From Fimbriimonas ginsengisoli Gsoil 348 (GTDB taxonomy: Bacteria > Armatimonadota > Fimbriimonadia > Fimbriimonadales > Fimbriimonadaceae), in contig NZ_CP007139.1 of NCBI RefSeq assembly GCF_000724625.1, positions 806,001 through 870,000 of the forward strand: a stretch of DNA of 64,000 bases, in the 5' to 3' direction. Positions 17,364-25,748 of the stretch are shown in pieces (position 1 is the first letter of the stretch; each line of letters opens with the position of its first letter). Below the pieces are notes generated by a model that saw only the letters and a list, made by a program, of their open reading frames with translations, was not told the origin of the DNA and ran no database searches. Position numbers and translations under genes: made by a program.

Positions 17364-17963
17364 TTAGAGCTCGCTTGGCAGATCGTGCGCGTACATCGCC
17401 CGGGCGTCTTGGGCTACGCGCAGCGTCTGGACGACCTTAGCGCTCGGGACGGCGTAGACGCCGGGGTAGTCCATCTCACCCATCTCAGGGCGGATCGAAA
17501 ATGCCAGACGCTCCTCCTCGAGCGAAAACTGAGCGTCGACGCCCGGCTTGTTTCCTCGCGCGTCCATCCGCACCCACTTATCGAGAGACTCCACGTAAAA
17601 GGCATTGAGTGCATGGATCGAATACCCGTCCGCCGGATCCTCGAATAGAACGAGCCGTTGGTAGCAGAAGCCGGCGGGAATGCCGGTCGCTCGGAGGAGA
17701 GCCGCCAATAGGTGCGATTTGGCGTAGCAGATCCCGGTTCGGTGCGCCAGCGTTTCCGAGGCAGAGCAGGTTACCGTGGGAGACTGAATATCCCACGAGT
17801 GCGGAACCTCGTCGCGAACGAATCGGAACGCTTTCTCCGCACGGTCGACGGTCCCGATCTCCAGCCAGCCGGAGTCGCGCACGAACGCTTGCACCGATGG
17901 ATGATCGTAGTCGACCTCGGCTGTCGATTCCAAATATTTCGGAAGCGGGTCGTGCAGGAGCAT
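17364..17963 (-). CDS. Transglutaminase-like domain protein
   Basis: About 199 residues. The Cys-His-Asp triad is visible: RTGICYAKSHLLAALLR (Cys79), YSIHALNAFYV (His117) and WVRMDARGN (Asp134). Bacterial members act as cysteine peptidases or unknown hydrolases in the cytosol. The longer open frame to 18071 runs through the terminator hairpin of the upstream gene, so I start at the ATG at 17963, where the family homology begins. It is followed after 66 bases by the GH13 gene. Confidence 0.88.
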   Translation of the reverse strand: MLLHDPLPKYLESTAEVDYDHPSVQAFVRDSGWLEIGTVDRAEKAFRFVRDEVPHSWDIQSPTVTCSASETLAHRTGICYAKSHLLAALLRATGIPAGFCYQRLVLFEDPADGYSIHALNAFYVESLDKWVRMDARGNKPGVDAQFSLEEERLAFSIRPEMGEMDYPGVYAVPSAKVVQTLRVAQDARAMYAHDLPSEL

Positions 17964-17985
17964 CTTCCAATTATGCTTCCACCGC

Positions 17986-18023
17986 AAAACAGATCGGCCC
18001 GCCGAACGGCGGGCCGATCTGTT
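17986..18023 (-). terminator. Strong Rho-independent terminator
   Basis: A perfect 16-base inverted repeat (17988-18003 with 18008-18023, loop of 4) is followed on the minus strand by TTTT. It ends the transcript of the Spy/LTXXQ-like gene. Confidence 0.9.
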
Positions 18024-18042
18024 CCTAAGCAAAGGCGCGGGC

Positions 18043-18798
18043 TTAGCGTCCGCCGCGGCCGGTCGGGGCATCGGCCTTGAACGGCTTGCCGCCGAGGGTC
18101 TTTAGCTGATCCGCTTGGGCCGGGGTGAGAATCTTGTGGAGCTCTTCGCCGAGGACCTTATTATTGGTCTTCATGGCCTCCTGCATTCCCTGCCGGTCCA
18201 GATCTCCGTTCTGCATCTTCTCCCGCATGGTGGTCATTGCGGAGCGATATTTGTCTTGGACTTCCTTAACCTTGGCTTTCTGGTCGTCGGTGAAGCTGAG
18301 CGTCTTCTGAACTTCCGGATCGAGAATCGCCTGATCTCCAGCGACCTGGATCCGAATCTCTTCGAGCCGCTTCATCTGATCTGCGTTAAGGACCGCCTCG
18401 AGCGCCTTTTTCTCCGCGGCGCGCCGCTCGGCAAGGACGGCCGGGTCCACCGGCGCACGATTGCCGCGCTGGCCACCGCCGCCGACGGCTCCACCACCGA
18501 CGCCCGCGCCGCCGCCTCCAACCGCGCCGGCTCCGCCACCGGCTCCGGCGCCGCCGTTGGCGCGGTTACCGCGCTGTGGGCGAAGTTCGGCGAGCTTGGT
18601 CTTCTGATCGTCGGTCACTGCCAGATCGGCCTGAACGTCCGACCGGAGAGCGAGCTGAGTGAGAGAGGGGGGGCCATTGCGAGCGCCACGGCCTTGGCGA
18701 TTGCCACGTTGGCCACCGCCGCCTTGCGCAAGGCATGTTCCGACGAGCGCGGCAGCGCAAAGAGCGACCGCTAGAACGCGGGAGATTTTCGAATTCAT
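18043..18798 (-). CDS. Secreted Spy/LTXXQ-like protein with Gly-rich centre
   Basis: The 251-residue protein starts at ATG 18798 with AAGGA 7 bases upstream; the frame continues further up without support. A signal peptide (VLAVALCAAALVGTCLAQ) is followed by a Gly/Arg-rich stretch. Two repeats of the Spy/CpxP pattern follow: LRSDVQADLAVTDDQKTKL and DPEVQKTLSFTDDQKAKVK, with LTPAQADQLKTL at the end. Between them lies a low-complexity Gly/Ala region (residues about 75-110). Such proteins are periplasmic and often stress-related chaperones. The gene has its own terminator. Confidence 0.8.
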   Translation of the reverse strand: MNSKISRVLAVALCAAALVGTCLAQGGGGQRGNRQGRGARNGPPSLTQLALRSDVQADLAVTDDQKTKLAELRPQRGNRANGGAGAGGGAGAVGGGGAGVGGGAVGGGGQRGNRAPVDPAVLAERRAAEKKALEAVLNADQMKRLEEIRIQVAGDQAILDPEVQKTLSFTDDQKAKVKEVQDKYRSAMTTMREKMQNGDLDRQGMQEAMKTNNKVLGEELHKILTPAQADQLKTLGGKPFKADAPTGRGGR

Positions 18799-19004
18799 TG
18801 TTTGTTCCTTCTGGCAGGCGCGGATTTCCCTTCCGCGGGTCGCCGATAACGGCTGAAACGAACCGAAACACCACATGTTCACTTGGTTTCCAAACTTCGA
18901 TTGGTATCGCAATTGCCAAAAATCTTGTACTTCTTCTTTTGCGTTGAGCCACTGAACTCGGCGCGGAGTCGCTACGTCAGTCCGGTCGTAAGGGACCTCC
19001 TCCG

Positions 19005-19027
19005 GCGATTAACCGGAGGGGCCGAAA
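19005..19027 (+). promoter_or_regulatory. Leader hairpin just before the ribosome site
   Basis: CTCCGG pairs with CCGGAG across a short A-rich loop in the leader of the next gene, a few bases before AAGGAG. It could tune translation or mRNA stability. Confidence 0.35.
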
Positions 19028-19038
19028 GGAGAAACGAG

Positions 19039-19509
19039 ATGAAGAATTTTAGAACCGCTCTCGCCGTTGTTGTCGTAGCGGGCGCCGTGGCGGCCCCGAT
19101 CTCCGCGAACGCGCAGTTCCGCGGAGGCTGGTGGAACGAGCATCGCCGCGTTGTTGCTTGGCATGTTCGCGACCTCGTCGACCGAACCGAACGCGAGAGC
19201 AATTCCCTTCGAGCGACATTCGAGCGGGATTTCGACCGATATGACCTCGATCGATACAATCGCGCCGACCGTGCTAAGGATCGCATCCAACGGCTGGACG
19301 AAAGCTTGGAGCGTCTGCGACGGATCGCCGACGACCGAACGCCGCGCGCCGGCCGCGAGGAGATGCGAGAAGTCCTCTCCCGAGCCCGCGTCGTCGACGA
19401 GATCTTCGAGCGCAACCACGGCATCCACCGCCTGGTCCGCGGCCAATGGGCCCGCCTCCGCCGCGACTTGAACGAACTAGCGCGGCTGTACGACCTCGGC
19501 TCGGTTTAA
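19039..19509 (+). CDS. Small secreted Arg-rich helical protein, hypothetical
   Basis: 156 residues from the ATG at 19039, preceded by AAGGAG at 8 bases. A signal peptide (ALAVVVVAGAVAAPISANA) is followed by charged helices dense in Arg, Asp and Glu (RDFDRYDLDRYNRADRAKDR style). No family is recognised; the composition suggests a coiled, highly soluble periplasmic protein. It is divergent from the Spy-like gene, with a shared 240-base promoter region. Confidence 0.7.
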   Translation: MKNFRTALAVVVVAGAVAAPISANAQFRGGWWNEHRRVVAWHVRDLVDRTERESNSLRATFERDFDRYDLDRYNRADRAKDRIQRLDESLERLRRIADDRTPRAGREEMREVLSRARVVDEIFERNHGIHRLVRGQWARLRRDLNELARLYDLGSV

Positions 19510-19529
19510 CTACGTCCACGAAGTGCCCC

Positions 19530-19712
19530 GTGGCACGGGAGGCTCGCCCGTGGGTATCCATGGGCGGCCCGCCCATGTTGCTTGTGTACCTTCGGTACAC
19601 CAGACCCTGGGGTGGCCGCTCTGGAGAGCAGCGGTCCATCCGGGCTCCCTCACCCCCAACCCCCTCTCCCTCGTTCGGCACAATGCATCCGAAGGAGGGA
19701 GAAGGGGCTCCG
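19530..19712. repeat. Modular palindromic repeat element
   Basis: The gap between convergent genes holds a row of small hairpins: CACGGG/CCCGTG (19534-19552, preceded by GTGG), CATGGGCG/CGCCCATG (19559-19577), GTGTACC/GGTACAC (19584-19600), a GGCCGCT-type hairpin, and a long C-rich/G-rich inverted repeat (19661-19678 with 19689-19707). The same modules recur at 32368, 34022, 44774, 51318 and 53237. No coding potential. Confidence 0.8.
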
Positions 19713-19722
19713 GAGTTTTCGC

Positions 19723-22263
19723 TCACTCCTTCATAGGTAGGGGGCGTAGCTCCGCGGCGGTGATTCGGTCGCCGAGGCGGCCGGGGATAACGGAGAGCTC
19801 GAGCACGTTTTCGTCGCGCAACATGCTCGGCGGCAGGTAGAAGCCGCGTTGCGGACCTACCTCCCAGAAGCGGCCGAGCGGCTGTCCGTTGAGGGTAAGG
19901 AAGCCGTCGCCGCCGGCGTGAAGGGCGATCTCCCAGGCGACTCCTTCCCCTTTCGGGCGGGCAAAGCGAATCCGTGAGCGGACCTGAAGCGGTCCGTTTG
20001 GTCGGGGGCCTTCGATCTTCGGGTGCTCGTTCCGGAGTATCCCGGCTGACGGGCCGAGGTCGTACGACGTGTATCGACCGACGTTCGTCCGATCCGTCCA
20101 CATCACCTTAACCTCACGCCCCTTGGGGAATGGCGCCTCGATGGAAAGCGGACCGCTAAGCCCACCCGGACCGTCGTTGTTCCGGATAATCAGGGCGATA
20201 TCGTTCTTGCCGGGGTGCAGATACTGGCCGACGGCGAAGTCGGCCGGGACGTCGTACGTGTGGAGTTCGCCGACGAGGTGGCCGTTGACGAAAAACCATC
20301 CTTCGTCGTCCACCCCATCGGTGTGCAAGATCGCGTTCGAATCCACCTTGCCGCCGATATCGACGGTGGTCCGGAGGATAGAGGTCGTGTGTGAAGCGAA
20401 AAGTTCCGGTGCGAGGCCGCGTGTCCAACCACTTGTGTCGACGGCGGACGAAACGAGCGAGCGGTCCTCCGGTCCCGAGATAATGCGGCCCCGCCAGTCG
20501 CTAATAGTGGCTCCGCTCGGCGCCTCGTCGAGCAGCGAAGCGCCAACCAACCCGTGGGGGAGTTCCATCGCCGAGCCGCCATTAGGCCACCCCGGATTGA
20601 AGAAGACGAATCTCATGTCCGCCGACGGCCGCTCCCAAACAAGCCCACCCCGAAGCCCACGTGGCTGGTTAGGATCGCTGGAAACCAGCTCCCCGCCCGC
20701 GGTTCGCAGGAAGAGCACCTTACCGGCCCCTTTTGCTTCCGTTCGGAAGAAGAGGAACCTGCTGTCGTAAACCCCCAGCTTTTCGGTCGTCGAGCCATCG
20801 GAAGCGACCTTCCACCCGGCCGGCTCGGCGATGGCCGCTTCGGCGGTGCGAATCGGGATAGCGGGTGGCATCGCCACCCGCGGAACTCCCACCGGCTGCA
20901 CCAACCATTCCCCTTTCGACGGATCGGTCGTGTATCGAAACACGTTCATTCCAAACGGCTCTAAGTGGCACTCAACCGTTCCAAGCACGGTGCCCGACAC
21001 TGCCTCCGTGCGCGAGACGTTGCGGACAAAGAGATAGTGCGCTCCGCTCCGACCTAGCCTCGCCGCCACCTTCAGGTTCGCCGGCGGCGTTCCGGTTGGC
21101 GCCGGAGCTTCCTCGGAGCGGGCCAGATCGGCCCCGTACTTCTCCAGCATTTTGCCGATCGCCTGAACCGCGCGGTATTTCGGACCCGTGCCGCCCCATT
21201 CGCGGATCGGAGCATTGTAGTCGTAGCTGGTGGTGATCCCTTCCGCCGCCCAGTCGCCAAGGTTCGTGCCGCCGAACAGCATGTAGTAATTGAGCGCGGT
21301 GAGCCCGTTCTCGATCGCGTACAACGTCAGGGCATTGATTTGGCGGTCGTCGATCCCTCCTTGCTCCTCCGCGGCCAGACCGCCGACTTGGCCAAACCAT
21401 CCCCCCTGGAATTCGGTCACCATCTTCGGCGCCCACGGCTGGGCGAGATGCTGATCCTCCAATGCGCCCCGAACCGCCTCGATGTTGGTGCGGGGGTATT
21501 GGTTCGGGTTATCGAACGCCTGGCTCAGGATCGGGTCTCCCTTTGGGTCCCGGATGATCCGAGTCCAGCATCCGAAGATCGGCACCTCGATCCCGTTCTT
21601 TTGGCTCACCTTGATCAGGTCGCGGACGTAGTTCCGCTTCGCCGACTCCGGCTGTCCGGCGAAGTCGTATTCGTTCTCCACCTGCCACAGGATGACTCCG
21701 TGCCCTCCCATCGGCTGTCGGAACTGCTGGTGCTTATTCACCACCTTGGCCACGGCTTCCATCCAGTGGCGGGACCAGTCCATAAAGAAAGGATCGTCCC
21801 CTCGGAACCACATCGTGCTTGGCGATACCTGGGCCGGACGGAACTGGCTGAGCCAATTCGGAAACCCGCCCGTCGCCCATTCGGCGCATATGTACGGCCC
21901 CGGCCGGACGATCGTGTAAAGCCCGAACTCCTTTTCGGCCATCGTGAGCCACTCGTCCAGGTCGCGCAGGTTGATCTGCGAGAAATCACCGGTTTCGACG
22001 GGCGGCTTCCGCTCGCTCCAGTTCCAAGCCACGTACGTCTCCACCGCGTTGAAGCCCGCCTCTTTGATCGCGCGGAACCGGTCCCGCCAGAGCGCCTTAG
22101 GGCACCGGAAGTAGTGGAACGCGCCGCTAAACAGGAAGGTGTCCTTCCCGTCGATCGTAAAGCACTGTCCGTCGTACCGCACCCGGTCAGGGTGCAGGAA
22201 TTTCGGTTGAGCGACCGCCGAAGCCGTCAAGAGTCCGGCCAAAGCCACAGGCACAAAACGCAT
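19723..22263 (-). CDS. GH35 beta-galactosidase, secreted
   Basis: An 846-residue enzyme with signal peptide. GH35 motifs are present: FSGAFHYFRCP, RPGPYICAEWATGGFPNWL, the acid/base site VILWQVENEY (Glu198) and the nucleophile MVTEFQGGWF (Glu284). The C-terminal 350 residues contain jelly-roll domains with galactose-binding-like patterns (NIALIIRNNDGPGG, FLTLNGQPLGRFWEVGPQ). It releases terminal beta-galactose from polysaccharides or glycans outside the cytosol. TACGCT lies 7 bases before the ATG. Confidence 0.95.
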   Translation of the reverse strand: MRFVPVALAGLLTASAVAQPKFLHPDRVRYDGQCFTIDGKDTFLFSGAFHYFRCPKALWRDRFRAIKEAGFNAVETYVAWNWSERKPPVETGDFSQINLRDLDEWLTMAEKEFGLYTIVRPGPYICAEWATGGFPNWLSQFRPAQVSPSTMWFRGDDPFFMDWSRHWMEAVAKVVNKHQQFRQPMGGHGVILWQVENEYDFAGQPESAKRNYVRDLIKVSQKNGIEVPIFGCWTRIIRDPKGDPILSQAFDNPNQYPRTNIEAVRGALEDQHLAQPWAPKMVTEFQGGWFGQVGGLAAEEQGGIDDRQINALTLYAIENGLTALNYYMLFGGTNLGDWAAEGITTSYDYNAPIREWGGTGPKYRAVQAIGKMLEKYGADLARSEEAPAPTGTPPANLKVAARLGRSGAHYLFVRNVSRTEAVSGTVLGTVECHLEPFGMNVFRYTTDPSKGEWLVQPVGVPRVAMPPAIPIRTAEAAIAEPAGWKVASDGSTTEKLGVYDSRFLFFRTEAKGAGKVLFLRTAGGELVSSDPNQPRGLRGGLVWERPSADMRFVFFNPGWPNGGSAMELPHGLVGASLLDEAPSGATISDWRGRIISGPEDRSLVSSAVDTSGWTRGLAPELFASHTTSILRTTVDIGGKVDSNAILHTDGVDDEGWFFVNGHLVGELHTYDVPADFAVGQYLHPGKNDIALIIRNNDGPGGLSGPLSIEAPFPKGREVKVMWTDRTNVGRYTSYDLGPSAGILRNEHPKIEGPRPNGPLQVRSRIRFARPKGEGVAWEIALHAGGDGFLTLNGQPLGRFWEVGPQRGFYLPPSMLRDENVLELSVIPGRLGDRITAAELRPLPMKE

Positions 22264-22270
22264 GCCCGAA

Positions 22271-22276
22271 AGCGTA
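22271..22276 (-). promoter_or_regulatory. TACGCT -10 box before GH35 gene
   Basis: On the minus strand TACGCT lies 7 bases before the ATG at 22263, with no ribosome site between them. Confidence 0.35.
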
Positions 22277-22558
22277 CTCGCTCCCGTAGTTGGCAGTCAG
22301 CGGTTAGCAGTTCCGAAGCCGTGCGCCGTGAGGAGCATACGGAGAGCTTTAGCGTGTTGCATGTCTAGACTCGACCGCTCTCACCGTCTACCGATGCCCC
22401 GCCGCTCTCAACGACCATTCGCGATCTTCCAAGAGACGCGACAAGACCGGCTCCATCGCTTCGCCCAAGTCTCGAACCTCCGCTCGCTGAGGTGGAGATC
22501 GTCCGGAGAGACCTCGGGAGAGAACCGACTTGCAGGGGGAGCGATCGGGTTGCGCCAC

Positions 22559-22582
22559 AAAAAAGCCGCTTCTGGTGCGGCC
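22559..22582 (-). terminator. Rho-independent terminator
   Basis: On the minus strand GCCGC pairs with GCGGC over a 7-base loop, followed by TTTTTT. It ends the transcript of the hypothetical gene at 22678-23433, about 95 bases past its stop. Confidence 0.8.
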
Positions 22583-22677
22583 TGGTCGTTCGCAGGGGCT
22601 CGAGGTCTGGATCACTCCTGGTAGAAAGATCGACGGAGCAATCTTCGATTGGGCGGGTGGGAGGCCTACGGGGCGAT

Positions 22678-23433
22678 CTACCTCGGCCTTCGCCGGGTGC
22701 GGCCAAATTCCGCGATGGAGTAGCATCCCCACTTACTAAGCGAGGGAAAATCCGTGCGTGCGGTCTCGGCTATCCGTGACATGTCCTTCCAGTCGCTCAA
22801 CTGAATATCGCTGACGAATAACTCGTGTAGGGCCATCAGTGCTCGTTCGGGCACTGAGTGGCGAAACGTGTGGTACACATCGGTCAACCGGCTGCGGTAG
22901 GTCCTAATTCGTTGGCTGCGAGCATCCAGTGCGGCTAGCTTCTCTGGTCGCGATAAATCCGAAAGCGAGTTGAGAGCACAGTCAGCAAAGGCCAGCGCAG
23001 CGAAGCTTCGTTGAACTTGATCGCCTTCTTTGGACGCTTTTTGTAGGTACCACTCGGCAAGCACATGCCACTTGGCCACGTTGACCGGACTTCTAAAATC
23101 GCCTGCCGTCCATTGCATTGTCCAAGCCGTTATTCCTGCGGCAAGATCGTCTTTCGGGGAGAGATGCGTTAACCGTTCCATCGACTTAATGAGCCTGGGA
23201 ACGATGGGACGGTCCATCCGATGGAAGAAGTCGGCAAGGCAGTGCACGGCTTCTGGCGACACCGCACCAAGGGTGCTCGGCGCTCCATTAAGAGGCTGCT
23301 CGTCCACGAGGTGCGAACACCAAAAGGTATCTACATTCCGATCGGACATCCCGTGGCCAAATAGGTCGCGGTATGGCGCGGTTAACTTCTCAGCCTGAAC
23401 CGTGGCCAAAGCAATCGAACAGAGAAAAATCAT
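22678..23433 (-). CDS. Hypothetical secreted protein
   Basis: 251 residues with a short signal-like N-terminus (MIFLCSIALATVQA). The rest is mostly helical with no recognised domain. Codon use and composition are more A/T-rich than the neighbours, which could mean recent arrival. It stands alone with its own terminator. The length of the frame and the downstream terminator support a real gene. Confidence 0.6.
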   Translation of the reverse strand: MIFLCSIALATVQAEKLTAPYRDLFGHGMSDRNVDTFWCSHLVDEQPLNGAPSTLGAVSPEAVHCLADFFHRMDRPIVPRLIKSMERLTHLSPKDDLAAGITAWTMQWTAGDFRSPVNVAKWHVLAEWYLQKASKEGDQVQRSFAALAFADCALNSLSDLSRPEKLAALDARSQRIRTYRSRLTDVYHTFRHSVPERALMALHELFVSDIQLSDWKDMSRIAETARTDFPSLSKWGCYSIAEFGRTRRRPR

Positions 23434-23533
23434 TGCGAATCCAGGGAGTCAAGTGTAAGGCAAAAAGCTTCGCGGCGCCGTCGGCGCCCCACTAACACCC
23501 CTGCCCGCGTTAATCGGCGATGAGAAGGGGCGG

Positions 23534-23539
23534 TACGCT
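23534..23539 (+). promoter_or_regulatory. TACGCT -10 box before methyltransferase gene
   Basis: TACGCT ends 7 bases before the ATG at 23547, suggesting a leaderless start. Confidence 0.3.
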
Positions 23540-23546
23540 CGGGGAA

Positions 23547-24293
23547 ATGAACAAGCCCCGCGAGTGGCAGCGCTTTTTCGATGCGCATGCCGCCAATTAC
23601 GAGCAGAATCCGTTTACGCACCACACGGAGGCGGAGGTGGATTTCCTCCTCACCCTCTATCCGATCCTGCCCGGCTCGCGGATTCTCGACGTCGGATGCG
23701 GCACCGGGCGTCATAGCATCGCCCTTGCCAAGCGCGGACACCGGGTAACCGGCCTCGACCTGTCGAGCGAAATGCTCGCCGTCGCCCGCCGCAAAGCCCA
23801 AGAAGCCGGCGTCGAGGTCGAATGGATACAGGCCGACGCAACCGACTTCCGCTTCGACGAGCCGTTCGACGCCGCGATCTGCCTGTGCGAAGGGGCGGTC
23901 GGCCTCATCGAGCGAGGGGAGAACGCCGAAGCCCACGATATGGCGATTTTCCGAAACATCGCCGCTTCGCTCGGCCCGAACAAGCCGTTCCTTCTCACTG
24001 CCCTCAACGGATACTCCGTCATTCGCCAGATGAAAGACGAGTTCGTCCCGGAAGGACGATTCGACCCCGCCACAATGGTGTCGAACTACGAGGATCAATT
24101 CGACTTACCGGAAGGTCCGACGCTGATGCAGATCCACGAACGCCTCTTCATCGCCCCCGAAATGGTCCGCATGCTCACCGCCTCCGGCTTTACCGTCGAC
24201 AACGTCTACGGCGGCACCGCCGGCCACTGGGCGCGCCGCTACCTAAGCCTCGACGAAGTCGAGGCGATGTACGTCTGCCGAAAACGTCCGTAA
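23547..24293 (+). CDS. Class I SAM-dependent methyltransferase
   Basis: 248 residues from the ATG at 23547; an upstream ATG at 23520 adds nine residues without similarity to the family. Motif I is ILDVGCGTGRHS (about residues 46-57), motif II GLDLSSEML, and the post-I acidic residue and WIQADATDFRF follow. The fold binds S-adenosylmethionine and methylates an unknown small molecule or macromolecule in the cytosol. Immediate neighbours give no clue to substrate. Confidence 0.9.
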   Translation: MNKPREWQRFFDAHAANYEQNPFTHHTEAEVDFLLTLYPILPGSRILDVGCGTGRHSIALAKRGHRVTGLDLSSEMLAVARRKAQEAGVEVEWIQADATDFRFDEPFDAAICLCEGAVGLIERGENAEAHDMAIFRNIAASLGPNKPFLLTALNGYSVIRQMKDEFVPEGRFDPATMVSNYEDQFDLPEGPTLMQIHERLFIAPEMVRMLTASGFTVDNVYGGTAGHWARRYLSLDEVEAMYVCRKRP

Positions 24294-24347
24294 AAGCTGG
24301 AGGCGTTCACCGGAATGAGAGGGCGGATAACCCGCTCGGGACTGGAA

Positions 24348-25367
24348 TCAAGTAGTGGCGCCCCGAACGAACTCGATCGGTAAGATCGTGACCCCTGGAA
24401 CGCACTCGCCCGCGATCAGGGACATAAGCGTGGAAATCGCTCGAGCTCCCAGTTGAGACCAAGGGGCGCGGATCGTGGTGAGCTCGAACCGGGGAGCATA
24501 GAAGCGATTAAAGCCATCGAACCCCACAACGGCCACATCTTTGGGGATCGACATTCCGACCGCCGACAGGCCGTGGCAGCAAACCTCGGCCACCCGGTCG
24601 TTGCAGCCCACGATCGCGGTCACCCGGTCCGTGGTTCGATTGAGGAGATCGAAATCCTCGGATGAAAGCGAATCGTCCCCGGTTGTTTCGTTATGAATCG
24701 TGACATTCATTCCAAGTTCGGTGGCCGTTCGCAGGAAGCTCTCCATCCGGTTCACCGCCGAGCGGGCGGTAAAGAGCGTTTGCTTGTAGAGCACGTTTCG
24801 ATGGCCGAGCTGCGCAAGATGCTGCGCTTGCATGCGCCCGCCTCCGTCGTCATCCACGCAGATGGTCGGGATGGCGCTGACCTGATCCGCAATCGCCACC
24901 GCCGGAACTCGCAGCTCGTCCAGCATTCCTAGAATCGGATCGTCTTGCCGGGCATGAACCACCAGGCCGTCCAGCGCCCGGTTGGAAAGCAGGTCGAGGA
25001 GCATGCTCGGACCGTTCCCCGACGTGTGGATGACCGTGTTGAACTCGTGCTCGCGAGCCCCTTCGCAAATACCGCCGAGTAGGTCGGCAAAGAAGAGATT
25101 CCTCGAGTCGAGGTGGGCACGGCCGGAGTAGACGCCGATCCGCTGGGTGCTTCCTTTCTGCAGCGAACGAGCCAGGGCGTTGGGCCGATACCCAAGCCGC
25201 TCGGCCGCTTCCAACACGTGCCGGCGGGTCTCGGCGGAAACGCGCGTGCCGGATCGGGTTCGGTTGAGAACGACCGACGCCGTCGACTCGCTCACTCCCA
25301 CGGATCGGGCGACGTCGCGAAGAGTCGTAGACCTGCGTTCACTCCAGACATGTTCGGTGCGCTCCAT
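24348..25367 (-). CDS. LacI-family transcriptional regulator
   Basis: A 339-residue regulator with an N-terminal helix-turn-helix (TTLRDVARSVGVSESTASVVLN, about residues 14-35), a hinge helix (RPNALARSLQKG) and a periplasmic-binding-protein-like sensor domain. Members bind palindromic operators and usually respond to sugars. An 18-base palindrome lies 44 bases upstream of its start and may be an autoregulatory site. The target genes are not evident; the adjacent gene downstream is a methyltransferase on the opposite strand. Confidence 0.93.
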   Translation of the reverse strand: MERTEHVWSERRSTTLRDVARSVGVSESTASVVLNRTRSGTRVSAETRRHVLEAAERLGYRPNALARSLQKGSTQRIGVYSGRAHLDSRNLFFADLLGGICEGAREHEFNTVIHTSGNGPSMLLDLLSNRALDGLVVHARQDDPILGMLDELRVPAVAIADQVSAIPTICVDDDGGGRMQAQHLAQLGHRNVLYKQTLFTARSAVNRMESFLRTATELGMNVTIHNETTGDDSLSSEDFDLLNRTTDRVTAIVGCNDRVAEVCCHGLSAVGMSIPKDVAVVGFDGFNRFYAPRFELTTIRAPWSQLGARAISTLMSLIAGECVPGVTILPIEFVRGATT

Positions 25368-25410
25368 TGCGGTTAGACCTATCGTAGGTGAATCAACGCT
25401 AATTTGCCAA

Positions 25411-25428
25411 TGAATCAGTGATGATTCA
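25411..25428. promoter_or_regulatory. Palindrome TGAATCA-GTGA-TGATTCA, candidate LacI operator
   Basis: Two perfect 7-base arms around GTGA, with a further TGAATCA half-site at 25389-25395. It lies upstream of the LacI-family gene and 320 bases before the divergent prepilin gene. Confidence 0.5.
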
Positions 25429-25524
25429 AAAAGATTCGGTTTTATTCACCCGGTAAGCCCGTCAAAAACTTGGCTTACGCGACGTAATCGATTAGATAGG
25501 GAGTTCGACCAGATATACCAAAAA

Positions 25525-25530
25525 TTGACA
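25525..25530 (+). promoter_or_regulatory. Possible -35 element (TTGACA) for prepilin gene
   Basis: A perfect TTGACA lies in an A-rich stretch 220 bases before the prepilin start. The best -10 partner is weak (CACATT, 17 bases on). The long leader also contains a GGCCGC/GCGGCC hairpin at 25706-25723, just before the ribosome site. Confidence 0.3.
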
Positions 25531-25748
25531 TCCCGAAAAAAAAGGTGCACATTTGCCCAAATTTGCTTTTAAGATGATCCTGTGGCGGCAAAACGTCGAT
25601 CTATCGCCTAGAGAAACGTCGTGCCCACCCGGTATGGAGTCCATGGTTATTGCCGTGTACACGGCTTTCCTTGAACAATGATCTAATCGTTTAGCTAAAA
25701 ATGGAGGCCGCGGCAAAGCGGCCCCGCAGACCCAACGGAGGTTCTAAA

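Larger units (their letters stand above)
22264..22677. other. 414-base gap with one minus-strand terminator
   Basis: Reading frames here overlap on both strands, show no family features and have poor starts, so I annotate no gene. A clear minus-strand terminator is at 22559-22582. The rest holds the GH35 promoter region; nothing else is recognised. Confidence 0.5.

Noticed and set aside
16101-17648. Plus-strand open frame of 515 codons
   Set aside because: It is antisense to the GH13 and transglutaminase-like genes, which have clear catalytic motifs. It is a GC-rich shadow frame.
21340-22368. Plus-strand open frame of 342 codons
   Set aside because: Antisense to the GH35 gene, Arg/Pro/Leu-rich composition typical of shadow frames, no recognisable motif.
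22388-22732. Minus-strand frame of 114 codons in the gap before the hypothetical secreted gene
   Set aside because: It runs through a strong terminator hairpin, overlaps the 22678 gene and has no family features.
25700-25745. Cyclic di-GMP (GEMM) riboswitch before the prepilin gene
   Set aside because: GGCAAAGC is present, but the two-helix consensus and conserved spacing are not.
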